Shown piece after piece: positions 20,541-38,131 of a stretch of 64,000 bases of DNA; position 1 is the first letter of the stretch; each line of letters begins with the position of its first letter. The stretch covers positions 108,545 through 172,544 of the forward strand of contig NZ_LMOM01000021.1 of the NCBI RefSeq assembly GCF_001424185.1, in the 5' to 3' direction. This stretch comes from Deinococcus sp. Leaf326 (GTDB lineage: Bacteria > Deinococcota > Deinococci > Deinococcales > Deinococcaceae). Position numbers and translations under genes: made by a program. The notes under the pieces were generated by a model. It saw nothing but the letters and a program-made list of their open reading frames with translations, did no database searches and was not told where the DNA came from.

Positions 20541-20721
20541 GCGGGTCGTGTCCGGGTCCTCGGAGTAGGAAAAGAAGAGGAGGGAAGGAGGCGGTCCGAG
20601 ACCTGCCCAGTCAAGCACACCTGCTCCTTCGTAATTCTTTCGGCACACAACCTGAACCCCGGTCGCCTACGCCCCTGTTCGCCGGACAGTGGGCGCGGCA
20701 GAGCTTCTTTCGGGGCAGGGG

Positions 20722-21210
20722 TCAGGCGTCCGGGCGGGGCCCCAGCTTCAGGGTCACGAGGTGCGTCTGGCCCTGCGCGGCCTGCACGCCTACGCCGGCG
20801 AGCCGCAGTTCACCGCTCTCCGAGACGACCAGTTGCAGGCACAGTTCGGCGTCGCGGGGGCGGAAGGGCAGTGCGCCCGCCGCCGTCCACTCGCGCAGAC
20901 CGATGTACAGCGCGTCCAGCCCGGTGATGAGCTGGTACCGGACCTCCGCGGTTTCGCGCAGCCGGACCTCCGCCGTGCGGACCCAGGCGAGCCGGAAGGT
21001 CTGCACCTGTTCGCGCGAGACCTGCGCGCCCGCCGTCAGGGCGTACCACTGCGCCCGGCCGTCCGCGCCGGAGCGCAGGGTCGCCTTGACCTCCAGTTCG
21101 ACCTCGGTCACGACGAGACCGGGCCGGCTTCCCTCGCGCTCCACGTCCTGCGCGACGGCCCCGCGCACGGCATCTACCAGCTCGCTGACGAGAACGGCCC
21201 GGGTGGTCAT
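20722..21210 (-). CDS. Trypco2-like small protein, third gene of a two-component operon
   Basis: 162 residues. The N-terminal 75 residues have the layout I associate with the trypco2 (trypsin-co-occurring) domain: a helix LVSELVDAVRGAVAQ, then strands TEVELEVKATL and QWYALTAGAQV ending in a strand with conserved basic and hydrophobic residues. The C-terminal part (ELCLQLVVSESGELRL to THLVTLKLGP) looks like a second, shorter copy. No catalytic motif, signal or membrane helix. It starts 26 nt after the histidine kinase stop on the same strand, so it is very likely cotranscribed and could be an accessory or scaffold for that signalling system. Family assignment is tentative. Confidence 0.55.
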   Translation of the reverse strand: MTTRAVLVSELVDAVRGAVAQDVEREGSRPGLVVTEVELEVKATLRSGADGRAQWYALTAGAQVSREQVQTFRLAWVRTAEVRLRETAEVRYQLITGLDALYIGLREWTAAGALPFRPRDAELCLQLVVSESGELRLAGVGVQAAQGQTHLVTLKLGPRPDA

Positions 21211-21236
21211 GTCCCCTGACTCTACAGGCCCCGGCG

Positions 21237-24107
21237 CTAGCCCGGCAGCGTGAAGATCAGCGAGGTGCCCTGGCCCGGCGCGCTCTGCACGTCCAGCTCG
21301 CCTCCCGCCAGTGCCACACGCTCGCGCAGCCCAGTCAGGCCCAGGTGCCCCGCGCGGGCCTGCGCCTCGGCCTGTTCGGCGCTGAAGCCCTGACCGTCGT
21401 CCGTGATCGCCACCCGCACCTCGCCCGGTCCGAACGCCACCCGGATGGCCGCTGTGCCCGCACGCGCGTGTTTGTCGACGTTGTTCAGGGCTTCTTGTGA
21501 CAGCCGGAAGACGGTCAGCTCGACCGCCGGGGGCAAGCGGCGCTCCTGACCGCTGACCTCCAGCCGGGTATCGGCCTGCGCCTGCGAGGCGAGCCACTCA
21601 AGCGCCGGAAGCAGACCCAGGTCGTCAAGGACGCTGGGGCGCAGGTTGCGCGCGAACCGGCGCACGCTCTCGATCGCGGCGTTGAGGTCGTGCAGGATGT
21701 CGTCGGCGCGCCCGCGCTGGTCGCCGCTCAGGTCGCGCGCCAGCCGGGCCACCCGCCGCGTCGAGGCGATCAGGACCTGCGCCGTGTCGTCGTGCAGCTC
21801 GCGGCTGATGCGCCGCCGCTCCTCCTCCTGCGCCTGCGTGAACAGCGTGAGGTAGGTGCGCAGCTCGACCTGCCGGCTCGTCGCGGCTTCCAGCGCCTGG
21901 CCCCGGCGGGTGATCTCATCGGCCAGGGTCTGGAGTTCGCTGAGGTCGCGCCCGACCATCAGCACCCCCTGGCCCTCACCGACGACGCTCAGGCGCACCT
22001 CCAGCCGCATGCCGCCCACGGTGATCTCACTGCGCCCCCCCGAAGCGCTGCGGTGGGCGCGCTCCCAGGCCAGTGCCAGTGCGCCCTGGGTGGCGGGGGT
22101 GGGCAGCCGCAGCAGGCTGGCGCCCACGAGTGGCCCGGTCAGCGGCCCCAGCAGCCGGGTGGCCGCCGGGTTGGCGTAGGTCACGGTGCCCGAGGCGTCG
22201 GTGCTCAGGATGAGGTCGTGGGCGCCCTCGGCCAGCTGGCGGTAGCGGGCCTCCTCGCGGGCCAGCGCCGAGAGCAGCCACTCGCGGCTCAGGGTCAGGG
22301 CCATCTGGTCGGCGACGCTGCGGGCCAATGCCAGCGCGCGGTCGCCCGGCGCGGCGGTGCCGGGGTCGTCAATGTATAAAAAGCCCAGCAGGGCGTTTCC
22401 GTCGGCCTCGGGACCGCCGCGCAGCGGCACGGTCAGCCCGCTGCCCGCGACCGGCAGGCAGGCCCGGCGGGTCAGCGGCCGGGGGCCGCGCCCGAGCTGG
22501 GCCCGCAGCGAGGCGAGCTCCTCGTCGGTGGGGGGATGCAGGTTGTAGGTCGCGCAGCGGGTCACCCCGCCGTCCGGGCCGGTCAGGGCGACCAGGCCGC
22601 GCCCGGCGTTCAGGGCCAGGGTGGCGAGCCGGACGGCCGCCTCCAGCGCGCGGTCGCTCTGGTCCTCGCCCAGCAGCCGGCCCACCCCGAGCAGCACGGC
22701 GGCCTCGCGCTCCTGACGCAGCTCCTCCTCGTACAGCCGCGCGTTCTCGATGGCGAGACTGGCCTGCGCGGCGAACACGCCCGCGAGCGCGAGGTCGTCC
22801 TCGTCCAGGGGCAGCGGCGCGTGCCAGTACAGGGTCAGGACGCCATAGACCCGCGCGCGCGAGAGCAGCGGCAACCCCACCACGCCCCGGTAGGGATAGC
22901 GGCCCTGGGCCAGCAGCTGCCGGGTATAGCGGCTGCCGCCCCCGTAATGCTCGGCGGTCAGGTCGCGCGCGGCGACGGGCTCGCGGCTCTGCGCGGCCCG
23001 CCCCGTCACGCCCGCGCCCACCTTAGCGCGCACGCGCAGCACGTACTCGCTGGGCAGGCCCACCGCGCTCAGGATGTTCAGGGTGCGGCCGTCGGGTTGC
23101 AGCTCGTACACGCCCGCCGCGTCGGTGCCGAACAGCTTCGACGCCCAGTCGAGCACCCGCGCCAGGGTGTCTTGCAGGTGCAGGCTGCCCGCCAGCGCGG
23201 CCCCTGCCTCGCGCAGCGCCTCGGCCGCTTCGCGCTTGCGGGTCTCGATGGCATAGAGCCGCGCGTTGTCGATGGCCAGACTGGCCTGCTCGGCCAGCGC
23301 GAGCACCAGCCGGGCGTCGTCCTCGCTCGCGGCGGTGCCGGGAATGCGGCTGTCGACGTAGAGCAGCCCCAGCGGGCGCCCACGAGCGCTCAGCGGCGCG
23401 ATCACGGCGGCCACCGGGTCGAGTTCGGCCAGTCCGTGTGCCAGCGGCGACTGGGCGTCGCGCGCGCGCTCGAACCGGATGGCCTCGCCCCGGCGGATGA
23501 GCTTCTCGAAGGACACCGGACCTACGCCGATGCCCCCGGTGAACTCGTGGTCGAAGCCGTAGGTGTAGACCTCCCCGGTACGCGCCCCCGCCTCTCCGAA
23601 TTCGCTGAACAGGCCCACGAAGGCCCGTGAGAACCCCAGTGCCAGCGCCGCACTCTGGGCTGTGACCGGCAGCACCTCTGCGAGGTCGAGGCTGCCGCCC
23701 AGCCGCCGCACGAGGCCCTCGACCGTCTCGGCCAGGCGGCCGTGCCCGCGCCGCGCCTCGCGCGCCTGCACGCCCTCAAGGGCCAGCCCCAGCAGCGGCG
23801 CGAGGCCCAGGAGGGTCTGCACGCCCTCCGGCGAGGCGCCCACGCACTCCAGCACCCCGCAGCCGAACGGCACGCAGGCCAGCATCCCCGTTTCCTCCAG
23901 CACGCCGCTTCTCAGGGCGCGCGCCGCCAGCGTGCCGTCACTGAGGCCCAGCCCGCGGCCCTCACAGGCCACCTCGCCGAGCTGCCCGCCCGACACCACC
24001 CAGACCCGGACCCCGTGCGCCTGCGTGACCTGACAGGCGAACCGCGCCACCCCGTCGCCGAATTGCGGCGCGGTGCTGGCCTGGGCGAGAGTGGGGGGCA
24101 GGATCAT
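21237..24107 (-). CDS. Multi-GAF/PAS sensor histidine kinase, NarL-partner type
   Basis: 956 residues, cytosolic (no membrane helix). Order: a degenerate N-terminal GAF (about 10-115), GAF (about 125-290), GAF (about 300-460), GAF (about 465-620), PAS (about 635-740; [23 protein letters not shown]), HisKA_3 dimerisation helix with [15 protein letters not shown] (His772), and an HATPase domain with [16 protein letters not shown] and GLTGLRERV. Such kinases (DegS/NarX-like) phosphorylate LuxR-type regulators, and the response regulator gene lies just upstream on the same strand (49 nt). Ligands of the GAF domains are unknown. A small trypco2-like gene follows 26 nt downstream. Confidence 0.93.
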   Translation of the reverse strand: MILPPTLAQASTAPQFGDGVARFACQVTQAHGVRVWVVSGGQLGEVACEGRGLGLSDGTLAARALRSGVLEETGMLACVPFGCGVLECVGASPEGVQTLLGLAPLLGLALEGVQAREARRGHGRLAETVEGLVRRLGGSLDLAEVLPVTAQSAALALGFSRAFVGLFSEFGEAGARTGEVYTYGFDHEFTGGIGVGPVSFEKLIRRGEAIRFERARDAQSPLAHGLAELDPVAAVIAPLSARGRPLGLLYVDSRIPGTAASEDDARLVLALAEQASLAIDNARLYAIETRKREAAEALREAGAALAGSLHLQDTLARVLDWASKLFGTDAAGVYELQPDGRTLNILSAVGLPSEYVLRVRAKVGAGVTGRAAQSREPVAARDLTAEHYGGGSRYTRQLLAQGRYPYRGVVGLPLLSRARVYGVLTLYWHAPLPLDEDDLALAGVFAAQASLAIENARLYEEELRQEREAAVLLGVGRLLGEDQSDRALEAAVRLATLALNAGRGLVALTGPDGGVTRCATYNLHPPTDEELASLRAQLGRGPRPLTRRACLPVAGSGLTVPLRGGPEADGNALLGFLYIDDPGTAAPGDRALALARSVADQMALTLSREWLLSALAREEARYRQLAEGAHDLILSTDASGTVTYANPAATRLLGPLTGPLVGASLLRLPTPATQGALALAWERAHRSASGGRSEITVGGMRLEVRLSVVGEGQGVLMVGRDLSELQTLADEITRRGQALEAATSRQVELRTYLTLFTQAQEEERRRISRELHDDTAQVLIASTRRVARLARDLSGDQRGRADDILHDLNAAIESVRRFARNLRPSVLDDLGLLPALEWLASQAQADTRLEVSGQERRLPPAVELTVFRLSQEALNNVDKHARAGTAAIRVAFGPGEVRVAITDDGQGFSAEQAEAQARAGHLGLTGLRERVALAGGELDVQSAPGQGTSLIFTLPG

Positions 24108-24139
24108 CGGATAGGGGAGGGGAGGCGCACGGGGACAGG

Positions 24140-24158
24140 AACGGGGCCGGCCCCCGTT
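24140..24158 (-). other. Hairpin in the regulator-kinase junction
   Basis: AACGGGG and CCCCGTT flank a 5-nt loop; the stem starts in the stop codon of the response regulator. No T-run. It may stabilise mRNA or lower kinase expression relative to the regulator. Confidence 0.35.
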
Positions 24159-24828
24159 ACAGGTTCTTCGGGTCGATCCAGCCGCGCTTGATGCCGTGGA
24201 GCACGGCCTCGGTGCGGCTGCCTACCCCGAGCTTCGAGAAGATGTTGGCGAGGTGGACCTGCACCGTGCGCGGGCTGATGTCGAGGTCGCGCGCGATTTC
24301 CTTGTTGGTGCGCCCTGTGGCGGCCACGCGCAGCACCTCGAGTTCACGGGGGCTGAGATCGTCCTCGGGCGGGGTGGGCGTGGCGCTCGCGCTGAAGCGC
24401 TCCAGGACCTTGCGGGCAATGCTGGGGTGCAGGGCGCTCTCGCCTGCGGCGACCGCCCGCACGGCGCCCAGCAGGTCGTCCTCGCTGGCGTTCTTCAGCA
24501 GGTAGCCGGCCGCGCCCGCCTCCAGCAGCGCGAACACGTAGGCGTCGTCGTCGTAGCTCGTGAGCACGAGCACGCCCACGCCCGGCTGCTCGGCCTTGAT
24601 GGCGCGCGTCGCCTCGATGCCGTTCATACCGGGCATGGACACGTCCATCAGGATCACGTCGGGGGTCAGGCGCCGGGCCTGGGCCACGGCTTCCTCGCCG
24701 TTGCTCGCCTCGCCCAGCACGCGCAGGTCGCTCTCGCCCTCCAGCAGTTCGCGGGTGCCCTTGCGCACGACCGGGTGGTCGTCCACCAGAAGCAGGGTGA
24801 TGGGCCGGGCGTCGCCTGTATCCAGCAT
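24157..24828 (-). CDS. NarL/FixJ-family response regulator
   Basis: 223 residues. Receiver domain: [12 protein letters not shown], phospho-acceptor Asp62 in [12 protein letters not shown], then [10 protein letters not shown] and the Lys in [10 protein letters not shown]. The C-terminal LuxR-type helix-turn-helix is [20 protein letters not shown] to [15 protein letters not shown]. First gene of an operon with the GAF kinase and the trypco2-like gene. Start chosen at ATG 24828 because TATGCT lies 7 nt upstream; the alternative ATG at 24840 lies inside that box. Confidence 0.93.
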   Translation of the reverse strand: MLDTGDARPITLLLVDDHPVVRKGTRELLEGESDLRVLGEASNGEEAVAQARRLTPDVILMDVSMPGMNGIEATRAIKAEQPGVGVLVLTSYDDDAYVFALLEAGAAGYLLKNASEDDLLGAVRAVAAGESALHPSIARKVLERFSASATPTPPEDDLSPRELEVLRVAATGRTNKEIARDLDISPRTVQVHLANIFSKLGVGSRTEAVLHGIKRGWIDPKNL

Positions 24829-24835
24829 GGGCCAC

Positions 24836-24841
24836 AGCATA
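24836..24841 (-). promoter_or_regulatory. -10 element, leaderless response regulator operon
   Basis: TATGCT on the minus strand, 7 nt before ATG 24828. It overlaps the alternative start codon at 24840, which makes that one unlikely. Confidence 0.5.
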
Positions 24842-24882
24842 GCGGCGCGCGGAGCCCGGCAGGCCCCAAGGTCGTCCGGAGA

Positions 24883-24920
24883 CCATAAAACGCCGCGCCC
24901 CGGCTGTACAGGGCGCGGCG
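24883..24920 (-). terminator. Rho-independent terminator of the ABC binding protein gene
   Basis: On the minus strand a perfect 10-bp stem (CGCCGCGCCC and its complement) with a 10-nt loop is followed by TTTTATGG. It starts 11 nt after the stop at 24931. Confidence 0.8.
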
Positions 24921-24930
24921 CGGGTACGGC

Positions 24931-26673
<1,743 letters not shown>

Positions 26674-26939
26674 TGAAAACTCCTGGAAGAGGACAGCAGG
26701 GATTGAGAAGCGCGGATATCTGGGCGCACGGCTCTGCTCCAAAAAGATGTCAGCGGCATGAAAGTCTAGGCAGTGGCTGTGAGTCCCCGCTGGCAGCCTG
26801 CTGAAGAAACGCTGTGCGTCCATCAGTCCCGGATCAGGTCGTTTGTCCCTGGGCAGCTCGTCGCCCGTCTGGCAACGGCCGGAGCCGAGGTATGAAGGGA
26901 ATGCGAGCCACCCCACAGCCCGAGTTGAGTGCCTTGATG

Positions 26940-26945
26940 TAAGAT
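26940..26945 (+). promoter_or_regulatory. -10 element, leaderless hslO
   Basis: TAAGAT, 6 nt before ATG 26952. The rest of the 26674-26951 gap should hold the divergent promoter of the binding protein gene; a weak TTGGAG/TATCCG pair on the minus strand is the best candidate. Confidence 0.5.
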
Positions 26946-26951
26946 TTCCTA

Positions 26952-27860
26952 ATGACTGCTTCTGCTTCCGGCTCCTACCTCCTGCGCGGCACGGCGGCGG
27001 GGGGCACCCTGCGCTTCGTCGGCATCGAGGCGACCGACCTTGTCGAGGACGCGCGCCTGCGCCACCACCTGAGCAAGACCGCAACGGCGGCGCTGGGCCG
27101 CACACTGGCGGCCTCGGCCCTGCTGGCGGTCGTGCTGGGCAAAAAGAGCGACAGCCGAGTGGCTGTGCGCGTCGAGGGCGGCGGCCCGGTGGGCTGGGTC
27201 GTGGCCGAGGGCAGCGCCGACGGTCAGGTGCGCGGGTACGTGCGCGCGCCCGGCGCGGACCTGCCCCCCCGCGAGTCCGACGGCAAGCTCGACGTGAGCG
27301 GCATCGTGGGCACCGACGGTGAACTGGCCGTGACCCGTCTGCTCGACAACGGCGAGCCCTACACCGGCAGTGTCCGGCTCCAGAGCGGCGAGATCGCCGA
27401 GGACGTGAGCTTCTACCTCGGCGCCTCCGAGCAGATTCCCAACGCGGTGCTGCTGGGCGTATACGAGGAAAAAGGCCGCGTGGCGCATGCCGGCGGCCTG
27501 CTGGTTCAGGCGATGCCCGGCGTCAGCGACGAGACGCTCGGCCGACTGGAGGCCAACATCAAGGCGATGGGCCAGATCACCGACAACCTGCGCCGGGGCG
27601 GCCTCCTCGAAGTTCTGAACCGCGCGGCCGAGGGGCTGGACCTGCAACTCGCTCCCGACGCCCAGGCGGCCCGGTTCCAGTGCCGCTGCTCACGCGAGAA
27701 GGCCAGCGACAGCCTGAAGTTCTTTACCGGCAGCGAGCGGCAGGAGATGATCGACGACGGCGGCCAGGAGGTCGTGTGCCACTGGTGCGGCGAGCACTAC
27801 CAGATCACGCCGCAGGAGATCGCGGCGATGGACGCCGAGGAAACGCGCGCTCAGGCGTGA
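26952..27860 (+). CDS. hslO: Hsp33 redox-activated holdase chaperone
   Basis: 302 residues. The N-terminal domain contains [21 protein letters not shown]. The C-terminal zinc-binding redox switch has all four cysteines: CxC (Cys244, Cys246 in FQCRCSREK) and CxxC (Cys276, Cys279 in [10 protein letters not shown]). Oxidation releases zinc and turns on holdase activity, which fits an oxidation-tolerant organism. A strong terminator follows. Confidence 0.96.
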   Translation: MTASASGSYLLRGTAAGGTLRFVGIEATDLVEDARLRHHLSKTATAALGRTLAASALLAVVLGKKSDSRVAVRVEGGGPVGWVVAEGSADGQVRGYVRAPGADLPPRESDGKLDVSGIVGTDGELAVTRLLDNGEPYTGSVRLQSGEIAEDVSFYLGASEQIPNAVLLGVYEEKGRVAHAGGLLVQAMPGVSDETLGRLEANIKAMGQITDNLRRGGLLEVLNRAAEGLDLQLAPDAQAARFQCRCSREKASDSLKFFTGSERQEMIDDGGQEVVCHWCGEHYQITPQEIAAMDAEETRAQA

Positions 27861-27909
27861 ACGGCTGGCGTGTGGGGGGTGAAGGAGGCTCACCTTCTCC
27901 ATCCGCGGT

Positions 27910-27942
27910 CCCCTCACCCCCTATGGGTGAGGGGAATTTTTT
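27910..27942 (+). terminator. Rho-independent terminator of hslO
   Basis: CCCCTCACCC and GGGTGAGGGG form a 10-bp perfect stem with a 5-nt loop, followed by AATTTTTT. Confidence 0.85.
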
Positions 27943-28084
27943 ACCCCGCGCCTTCTGAATGGCCTTCCAGGATGGTGAGGACGAGCCGGCATGATTCACC
28001 CTGCCACAACTGCCCCGGTCTCCTACCCCTAATTCCCTCAACCCCTCCTTAACCCGGCCCCACGTCCTCCGGGCCATGCCCGCG

Positions 28085-28090
28085 AATACT
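28085..28090 (+). promoter_or_regulatory. -10 element, htrA
   Basis: AATACT, 8 nt before ATG 28099; near-leaderless. Confidence 0.35.
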
Positions 28091-28098
28091 GAGAATAT

Positions 28099-29411
<1,313 letters not shown>

Positions 29412-29412
<1 letters not shown>

Positions 29413-30527
29413 TGCCGGCCGCCGGACCTGACCGGGGCGCCCAGGCCTGGGCCGCTCTGCAGCCGGATGACCGCGCGTGGTTGGCCTCGCTGGCGGCGCA
29501 GGCTGGGGAGGGGGCGCGTGTGGCCCTCGTCGGCGGGGCGGTGCGCGACGCGCTGCTGGGGCGCGCGCCGCTGGACCTCGATGTGGTGCTGGATGGAGCA
29601 GACGTGGAGGGCGTGGCCCGCGCCACGGGGCGGCCCTTCACCTTTCACCCGGCTTTCCAGAATGCTACGGTCACGCTGCCAGACGGGCGCGGAGCCGATC
29701 TGGTCCGGGCGCGGCGCGAGAGCTACCCGGCACCCGGCCAGAATCCGGTGCCGGAGCCGGGCACGCTGGACGACGACCTGCGGCGGCGCGATTTTGGGCT
29801 CAACGCGCTGGCCCTGGTCGTGCGGCTGGAAGGCGGGGCCGAACTGCACGATGTGGTGGGCGGCCTGGACGACCTCGCGCGGCGCGAGCTGCGGCCGTTG
29901 CACCCCCGGTCCTTTCACGAGGATGCCAGCCGGGCCGCGCGCGGCGCCCGGCTGGCGGCGCGGCTGGACCTCACGCCCCACCCGGAGCTGCTGGCCCAGA
30001 TGCCGGACGCCCTGACGATGGCGGACGCCACCCCCCGCCTGTGGGCCGAGTTGAAGCTGCTGCTGGCCGAACCCCGGCCGGGACGCGCGGCCCGTTTGCT
30101 GACTGACTGGGGCGCGGGCGTATGGCTGGGCGACCCCGCGCTGCTGGAGGCGCTCGATGCCCGGCAGGCCGCAGGCGAGACGGTCACGCCGCAGACCTAC
30201 GCCGCCGCCGCCCTGGCTGCTGCCTCCGACCCCGCCGCGCTGGCGGTCCGCCTGGGCCTGGGCGACAAGCCGGGAGCGCTGCTGGCCCGCGCCCTCGGCG
30301 ACACCTTTTTCCCCGAGGGAACGGCCGAGCGGCAGTTGCGCGCCCTGCTGTGCCCGGGCGCCTACACGCCCCTGACCGGCAAGGACGTGCTAGCCCTGGG
30401 CGCGGTGCCGGGCCGGGGGGTAGGCGAGGCGCTGGCCCACCTGGCGGGGTTGCGGCGGGCTGGACAGGTGCGCAGCGCCCAGGAGGAACGCGCGGCCCTG
30501 GCAGCGTACCTGCGCCTCCCCACCTGA
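29412..30527 (+). CDS. tRNA nucleotidyltransferase / poly(A) polymerase family protein (class II)
   Basis: 371 residues, GTG start overlapping the htrA stop. The head domain has [20 protein letters not shown] (Gly-rich motif and the catalytic DxD), [12 protein letters not shown] (RRD nucleotide-recognition motif) and [16 protein letters not shown] in the place of the neck EDxxR motif. The C-terminal half is Ala/Leu-rich helical. It matures tRNA 3' ends. In Deinococcus and a few other bacteria CC-addition and A-addition are split between two enzymes; sequence alone does not tell me which one this is, so a single CCA-adding function should not be assumed. Confidence 0.85.
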
Positions 30528-30583
30528 AGCCGCAAGGAACTCGCAATGGGGCCGTTGGGTCAGACGTCTACCTCCGGCCCTCA

Positions 30584-30589
30584 TAGAAT
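30584..30589 (+). promoter_or_regulatory. -10 element, M50 protease gene
   Basis: TAGAAT, 9 nt before ATG 30599. Confidence 0.4.
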
Positions 30590-30598
30590 GCAGGGCGT

Positions 30599-31213
30599 AT
30601 GGGTCTACTGAGCCTCCTGACGAGCAATCCCACCGCCTTCGTGATCATCGCGCTGGCGCTGGTGCTGTCACTCGCCGTTCACGAATTTGCCCACGCCTTC
30701 GTGGCTGACCGGCTGGGCGACCCCACACCGCGGCGTTACGGGCGCGTGACGGTCAATCCGTTGGCCCACCTCGACCCCTTCGGCACGTTGCTGCTGCTCG
30801 TCGCGGGCTTCGGCTTCGCCAAGCCGGTGCCGGTCAATCCGAACAACGTCGGGCGCTGGGGCATGTTGTGGGTGGCGGCGGCCGGGCCGATCAGCAACCT
30901 GATCATCGCCCTGATCTCGGCGGGCCTGCTGGTCGTGCTGCCTCAGACGCCCCTGGTGCTGCAGGTGTTGCTCACGGTGCTGGGCGTGAATATCGTGCTG
31001 GCGGTCTTCAACCTCATTCCCATCCCGCTGCTCGACGGCAGCCGGATTCTGGGCGCGCTCGTGCCCTCGCTCGGGCGCAGCCTCGCGCAGTTCGAGGCGA
31101 TGCCCTTCTCGTTCCTGATCGTGATGGCCTTCATCTTTCTGGCGCGTGAACCCATCGGCGTGCTCATCAGCAACGTGCAGAGCTTCGTGCTGGGTGTGGT
31201 GGGCTTCCGGTAG
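30599..31213 (+). CDS. Site-2 protease family (M50) integral membrane metalloprotease
   Basis: 204 residues, a minimal core of about six helices without PDZ or CBS domains. Zinc motif HEFAH near residue 29, the substrate-loop [15 protein letters not shown], and the third ligand in [10 protein letters not shown]. This is the compact subgroup related to Rip-type proteases of unknown substrate. The -10 box of pyrG and a terminator-like hairpin follow within 30-50 nt. Confidence 0.88.
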   Translation: MGLLSLLTSNPTAFVIIALALVLSLAVHEFAHAFVADRLGDPTPRRYGRVTVNPLAHLDPFGTLLLLVAGFGFAKPVPVNPNNVGRWGMLWVAAAGPISNLIIALISAGLLVVLPQTPLVLQVLLTVLGVNIVLAVFNLIPIPLLDGSRILGALVPSLGRSLAQFEAMPFSFLIVMAFIFLAREPIGVLISNVQSFVLGVVGFR

Positions 31214-31230
31214 TCCCGCCCGAAAACTGC

Positions 31231-31236
31231 TATCCT
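31231..31236 (+). promoter_or_regulatory. Candidate -10 element of pyrG
   Basis: TATCCT, 70 nt before the pyrG start. It would place the transcription start at about 31241-31244, exactly at the base of a terminator-like hairpin. Confidence 0.45.
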
Positions 31237-31242
31237 GAAATC

Positions 31243-31274
31243 CCGGAGGCCGAAGCGCCCCGGTTTTTCTTTTT
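31243..31274 (+). terminator. Terminator-like hairpin in the pyrG leader (attenuator candidate)
   Basis: Left arm 31243-31250 and right arm 31255-31263 (both carrying CCGG/GGC elements, one mismatch and one bulge) close a CGAA tetraloop, followed by TTTTTCTTTTT. It could end M50 gene transcription, attenuate pyrG, or both. Confidence 0.55.
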
Positions 31275-31300
31275 GGCCCCCAGGTGCGGGGCCGGCGCTT
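31253..31300 (+). promoter_or_regulatory. Competing pairing in the pyrG leader
   Basis: AAGCGCC (31253-31259), part of the loop and right arm of the terminator hairpin, is exactly complementary to GGCGCTT (31294-31300). Between them a second hairpin, GGCCCC/GGGGCC with a 7-nt loop (31275-31293), can form. Terminator and long-range pairing exclude each other. Confidence 0.4.
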
Positions 31301-31305
31301 TTCGG

Positions 31306-32940
<1,635 letters not shown>

Positions 32941-32949
32941 GTCCAGGCA

Positions 32950-32988
32950 GGGGCGACGGCTTCCGGTGACAGCCGGAGCCGTCGCCCC
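32950..32988 (+). terminator. Long hairpin after pyrG
   Basis: A 16-bp stem with one bulged T (GGGGCGACGGC... paired with ...GCCGTCGCCCC) and a 6-nt loop starts 10 nt after the pyrG stop. No T-run follows, so it may be a rho-assisted or mRNA-protecting end. Confidence 0.5.
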
Positions 32989-33024
32989 CGAAATGACGGG
33001 CGCGGGCCGCGGCGCCGCTCGGCC

Positions 33025-33030
33025 TATGCT
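33025..33030 (+). promoter_or_regulatory. -10 element, leaderless GNAT gene
   Basis: TATGCT, 6 nt before ATG 33037. Confidence 0.5.
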
Positions 33031-33036
33031 GGGCGG

Positions 33037-33681
33037 ATGCTCGCCGATCTCTGGCCCCTGGCTGCCCTGCGGTTGACCTCCCGGCGCCTGACGCTGCGGC
33101 TACCTGACGAGGCCGGACTGGTGGCCCTGGCGGGTGTGGCGGCGGCCGGGGTCCACCGGCCCCATGAACGGCCGTTTCTGACGCCGTGGACCGACCTGCC
33201 GCCCGACGAGCGGGCCCGCTCCGTCCTCCAGGGGGTCTGGAAGGCGCGGGGCGACTGGACCCCGCAGGTCTGGGCGCTGCATCTCGGCGTCTTCCTGGAG
33301 GACCGGCCGCTGGGGATGGTGACGGTCCGGGCGCGCGAGTTCCGGGTGCTGCGCGAGGTGACAACCTCCTCCTGGCTGGGTCTGGAGCATCAGGGTCAGG
33401 GCTACGGCACCGAGGCGCGCGCCGCCCTACTGACTCTGGCGTTCGGCGGCCTGAACGCGGAGGCGGCCCTCAGCGTGGTCTTTCAGGACAACGCCGCCTC
33501 GCAGGGTGTCTCGCGCCGGCTGGGCTACGTTCCGGACGGGGTGCAGCGGGATGTGCTCAATGGGCGCGCCGTCGTTTCGGACCGGCTACGGCTCACGCGC
33601 GCGGCATGGCAGGCGGCGCCCCGGCCTCCGGTGGAGATGACGGGTCTGGAGGCCTGCCGTCCGTTGTTCGGCGACGTGTAG
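33037..33681 (+). CDS. GNAT-family N-acetyltransferase (RimJ/RimL-like)
   Basis: 214 residues. SRRLTLRLPDEAGLVAL at the N-terminus is the RimJ/RimL-type opening strand. The acetyl-CoA site is HQGQGYGTEARAALLTLAF, and the following VVFQDNAASQGVSRRLGYV is the typical RimL-type Asn-x-x-Ser segment. Substrate unknown: ribosomal protein N-termini, an amino sugar or a drug are all possible. Stands alone between pyrG and convergent coaE. Confidence 0.85.
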   Translation: MLADLWPLAALRLTSRRLTLRLPDEAGLVALAGVAAAGVHRPHERPFLTPWTDLPPDERARSVLQGVWKARGDWTPQVWALHLGVFLEDRPLGMVTVRAREFRVLREVTTSSWLGLEHQGQGYGTEARAALLTLAFGGLNAEAALSVVFQDNAASQGVSRRLGYVPDGVQRDVLNGRAVVSDRLRLTRAAWQAAPRPPVEMTGLEACRPLFGDV

Positions 33682-33714
33682 CGCTTGGGCGTGAGGGCCG
33701 CGTCGGTGCCGCTT

Positions 33715-34332
33715 TTACCGAGTGGCCAATAGGCCGAGCTGCCGCAGTGCCGCGTCCACCTGCGCCTCCAGCGCCGTGAGATCGCCGCTGTTGTCCAGGG
33801 TCAGGGTCGCGCGGCGCCGTTTCTCGTCGGCGGGCATCTGGCGGGCGTCGCGGGCCAGCACCTCCTCCCGGGTCAGGCCGCTGCGCGCCATGACGCGGGT
33901 CACGCGCGTCTCCAGCGGGGCGTCCACCAGCAGGGTCGCGTTCATGCTGCCCTCGAGTCCGCCCTCGAACAGCAGCGGTACATCCTGCACGACCCAGGCC
34001 TCGCCCCGCGCGGCGGCGCCGGCCTCCAGCGCGGCCATGCGGGCACGCACGCGGGGGTGGGTGAGGGCGTTGAGGCGCGCGAGCTGCTCCGCGTCTCCGA
34101 ACACGCGGGCGGCCAGCGCCGCGCGGTCTAGGACCCCCTCCCGGACCACACCGGGAAAGGCGGCCTCCAGTGCCGCCAGGGTCCCGGGCTCGGCCGTGAC
34201 CAGCCGGGCCTGCTCGTCGGCGTCCAGCACGGTCAGGCCGCGCTCACGCAGCAGCGCCGCCACGGTGCTCTTGCCCGCGCCGATGCTGCCGGTCAGGCCC
34301 AGGCGCCGGGGTGGAGAGGGGGGAGGAACCAT
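33715..34332 (-). CDS. coaE: Dephospho-CoA kinase
   Basis: 205 residues; last step of CoA synthesis. Walker [17 protein letters not shown] at residues 13-28, DADEQARLV, the [12 protein letters not shown] lid region and [10 protein letters not shown] near the C-terminus are all canonical. Convergent with the GNAT gene. Confidence 0.95.
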   Translation of the reverse strand: MVPPPSPPRRLGLTGSIGAGKSTVAALLRERGLTVLDADEQARLVTAEPGTLAALEAAFPGVVREGVLDRAALAARVFGDAEQLARLNALTHPRVRARMAALEAGAAARGEAWVVQDVPLLFEGGLEGSMNATLLVDAPLETRVTRVMARSGLTREEVLARDARQMPADEKRRRATLTLDNSGDLTALEAQVDAALRQLGLLATR

Positions 34333-34338
34333 GAGCCC

Positions 34339-34344
34339 ACTGTA
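34339..34344 (-). promoter_or_regulatory. -10 element, leaderless coaE
   Basis: TACAGT on the minus strand, 6 nt before ATG 34332. Confidence 0.5.
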
Positions 34345-34564
34345 GGGCGTCCCGGACCCCTACAGTGCCGGTCAGAGGACGGTCACGCTGCGCTGCCAGG
34401 CTGCCCCGGCGGGCCGGGGGACGGTTCTCACAGGGACTTCACCCCCAGTCTGCCGCCTTCGACCTAGGCTGGGCACAGTAGTATTGCCGGGTATGTTGCC
34501 CAAGGCCGGAGAGGCGCCGCGGTGGCCCCGTCAGCCCGCGCGCTCCAGGCACGGAGGTTTTTGA

Positions 34565-35758
<1,194 letters not shown>

Positions 35759-35773
35759 GACTTCTCCCCCCGG

Positions 35774-35800
35774 CGCCTCTCCAGACTGGGGAGGCGTTTT
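35774..35800 (+). terminator. Terminator of the TPR gene
   Basis: CGCCTCTCC and GGGGAGGCG form a 9-bp stem (one T-G pair) with a 5-nt loop, followed by TTTT. Confidence 0.75.
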
Positions 35801-35947
35801 GCTGTGCTGGCCCGGGCCGTTTTCTCAAGCTCTGATAAAGCCGCCTCTTGTCGGGCCGTCACAGAAAGGGCGCGTAAGATGAGCGTCGAAACGAGGCGCG
35901 GCACCGGCCCCGAGAGCCCGGTGACCCGTCCACACAAGGAGAGCCCC

Positions 35948-36577
<630 letters not shown>

Positions 36578-36592
36578 GCCTCAGCGGCGTAC

Positions 36593-36630
36593 AAAAGCGC
36601 CCCCGACCAGTGACGGTCGGGGGCGCTTTT
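36593..36630 (+). terminator. Bidirectional terminator between sodA and tctA
   Basis: A perfect 16-bp stem (AAAAGCGCCCCCGACC and its complement) with a 6-nt loop. T-runs end the stem on both strands, serving the convergent sodA and tctA genes. Confidence 0.88.
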
Positions 36631-36640
36631 GTGGCCGGGT

Positions 36641-38130
<1,490 letters not shown>

Positions 38131-38131
<1 letters not shown>

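Noticed and set aside
26674..27105. Upstream extension of the binding protein frame
   Set aside because: The ATG at 26673 has a Shine-Dalgarno and a proper lipoprotein signal; the extension has neither and crosses the hslO start.
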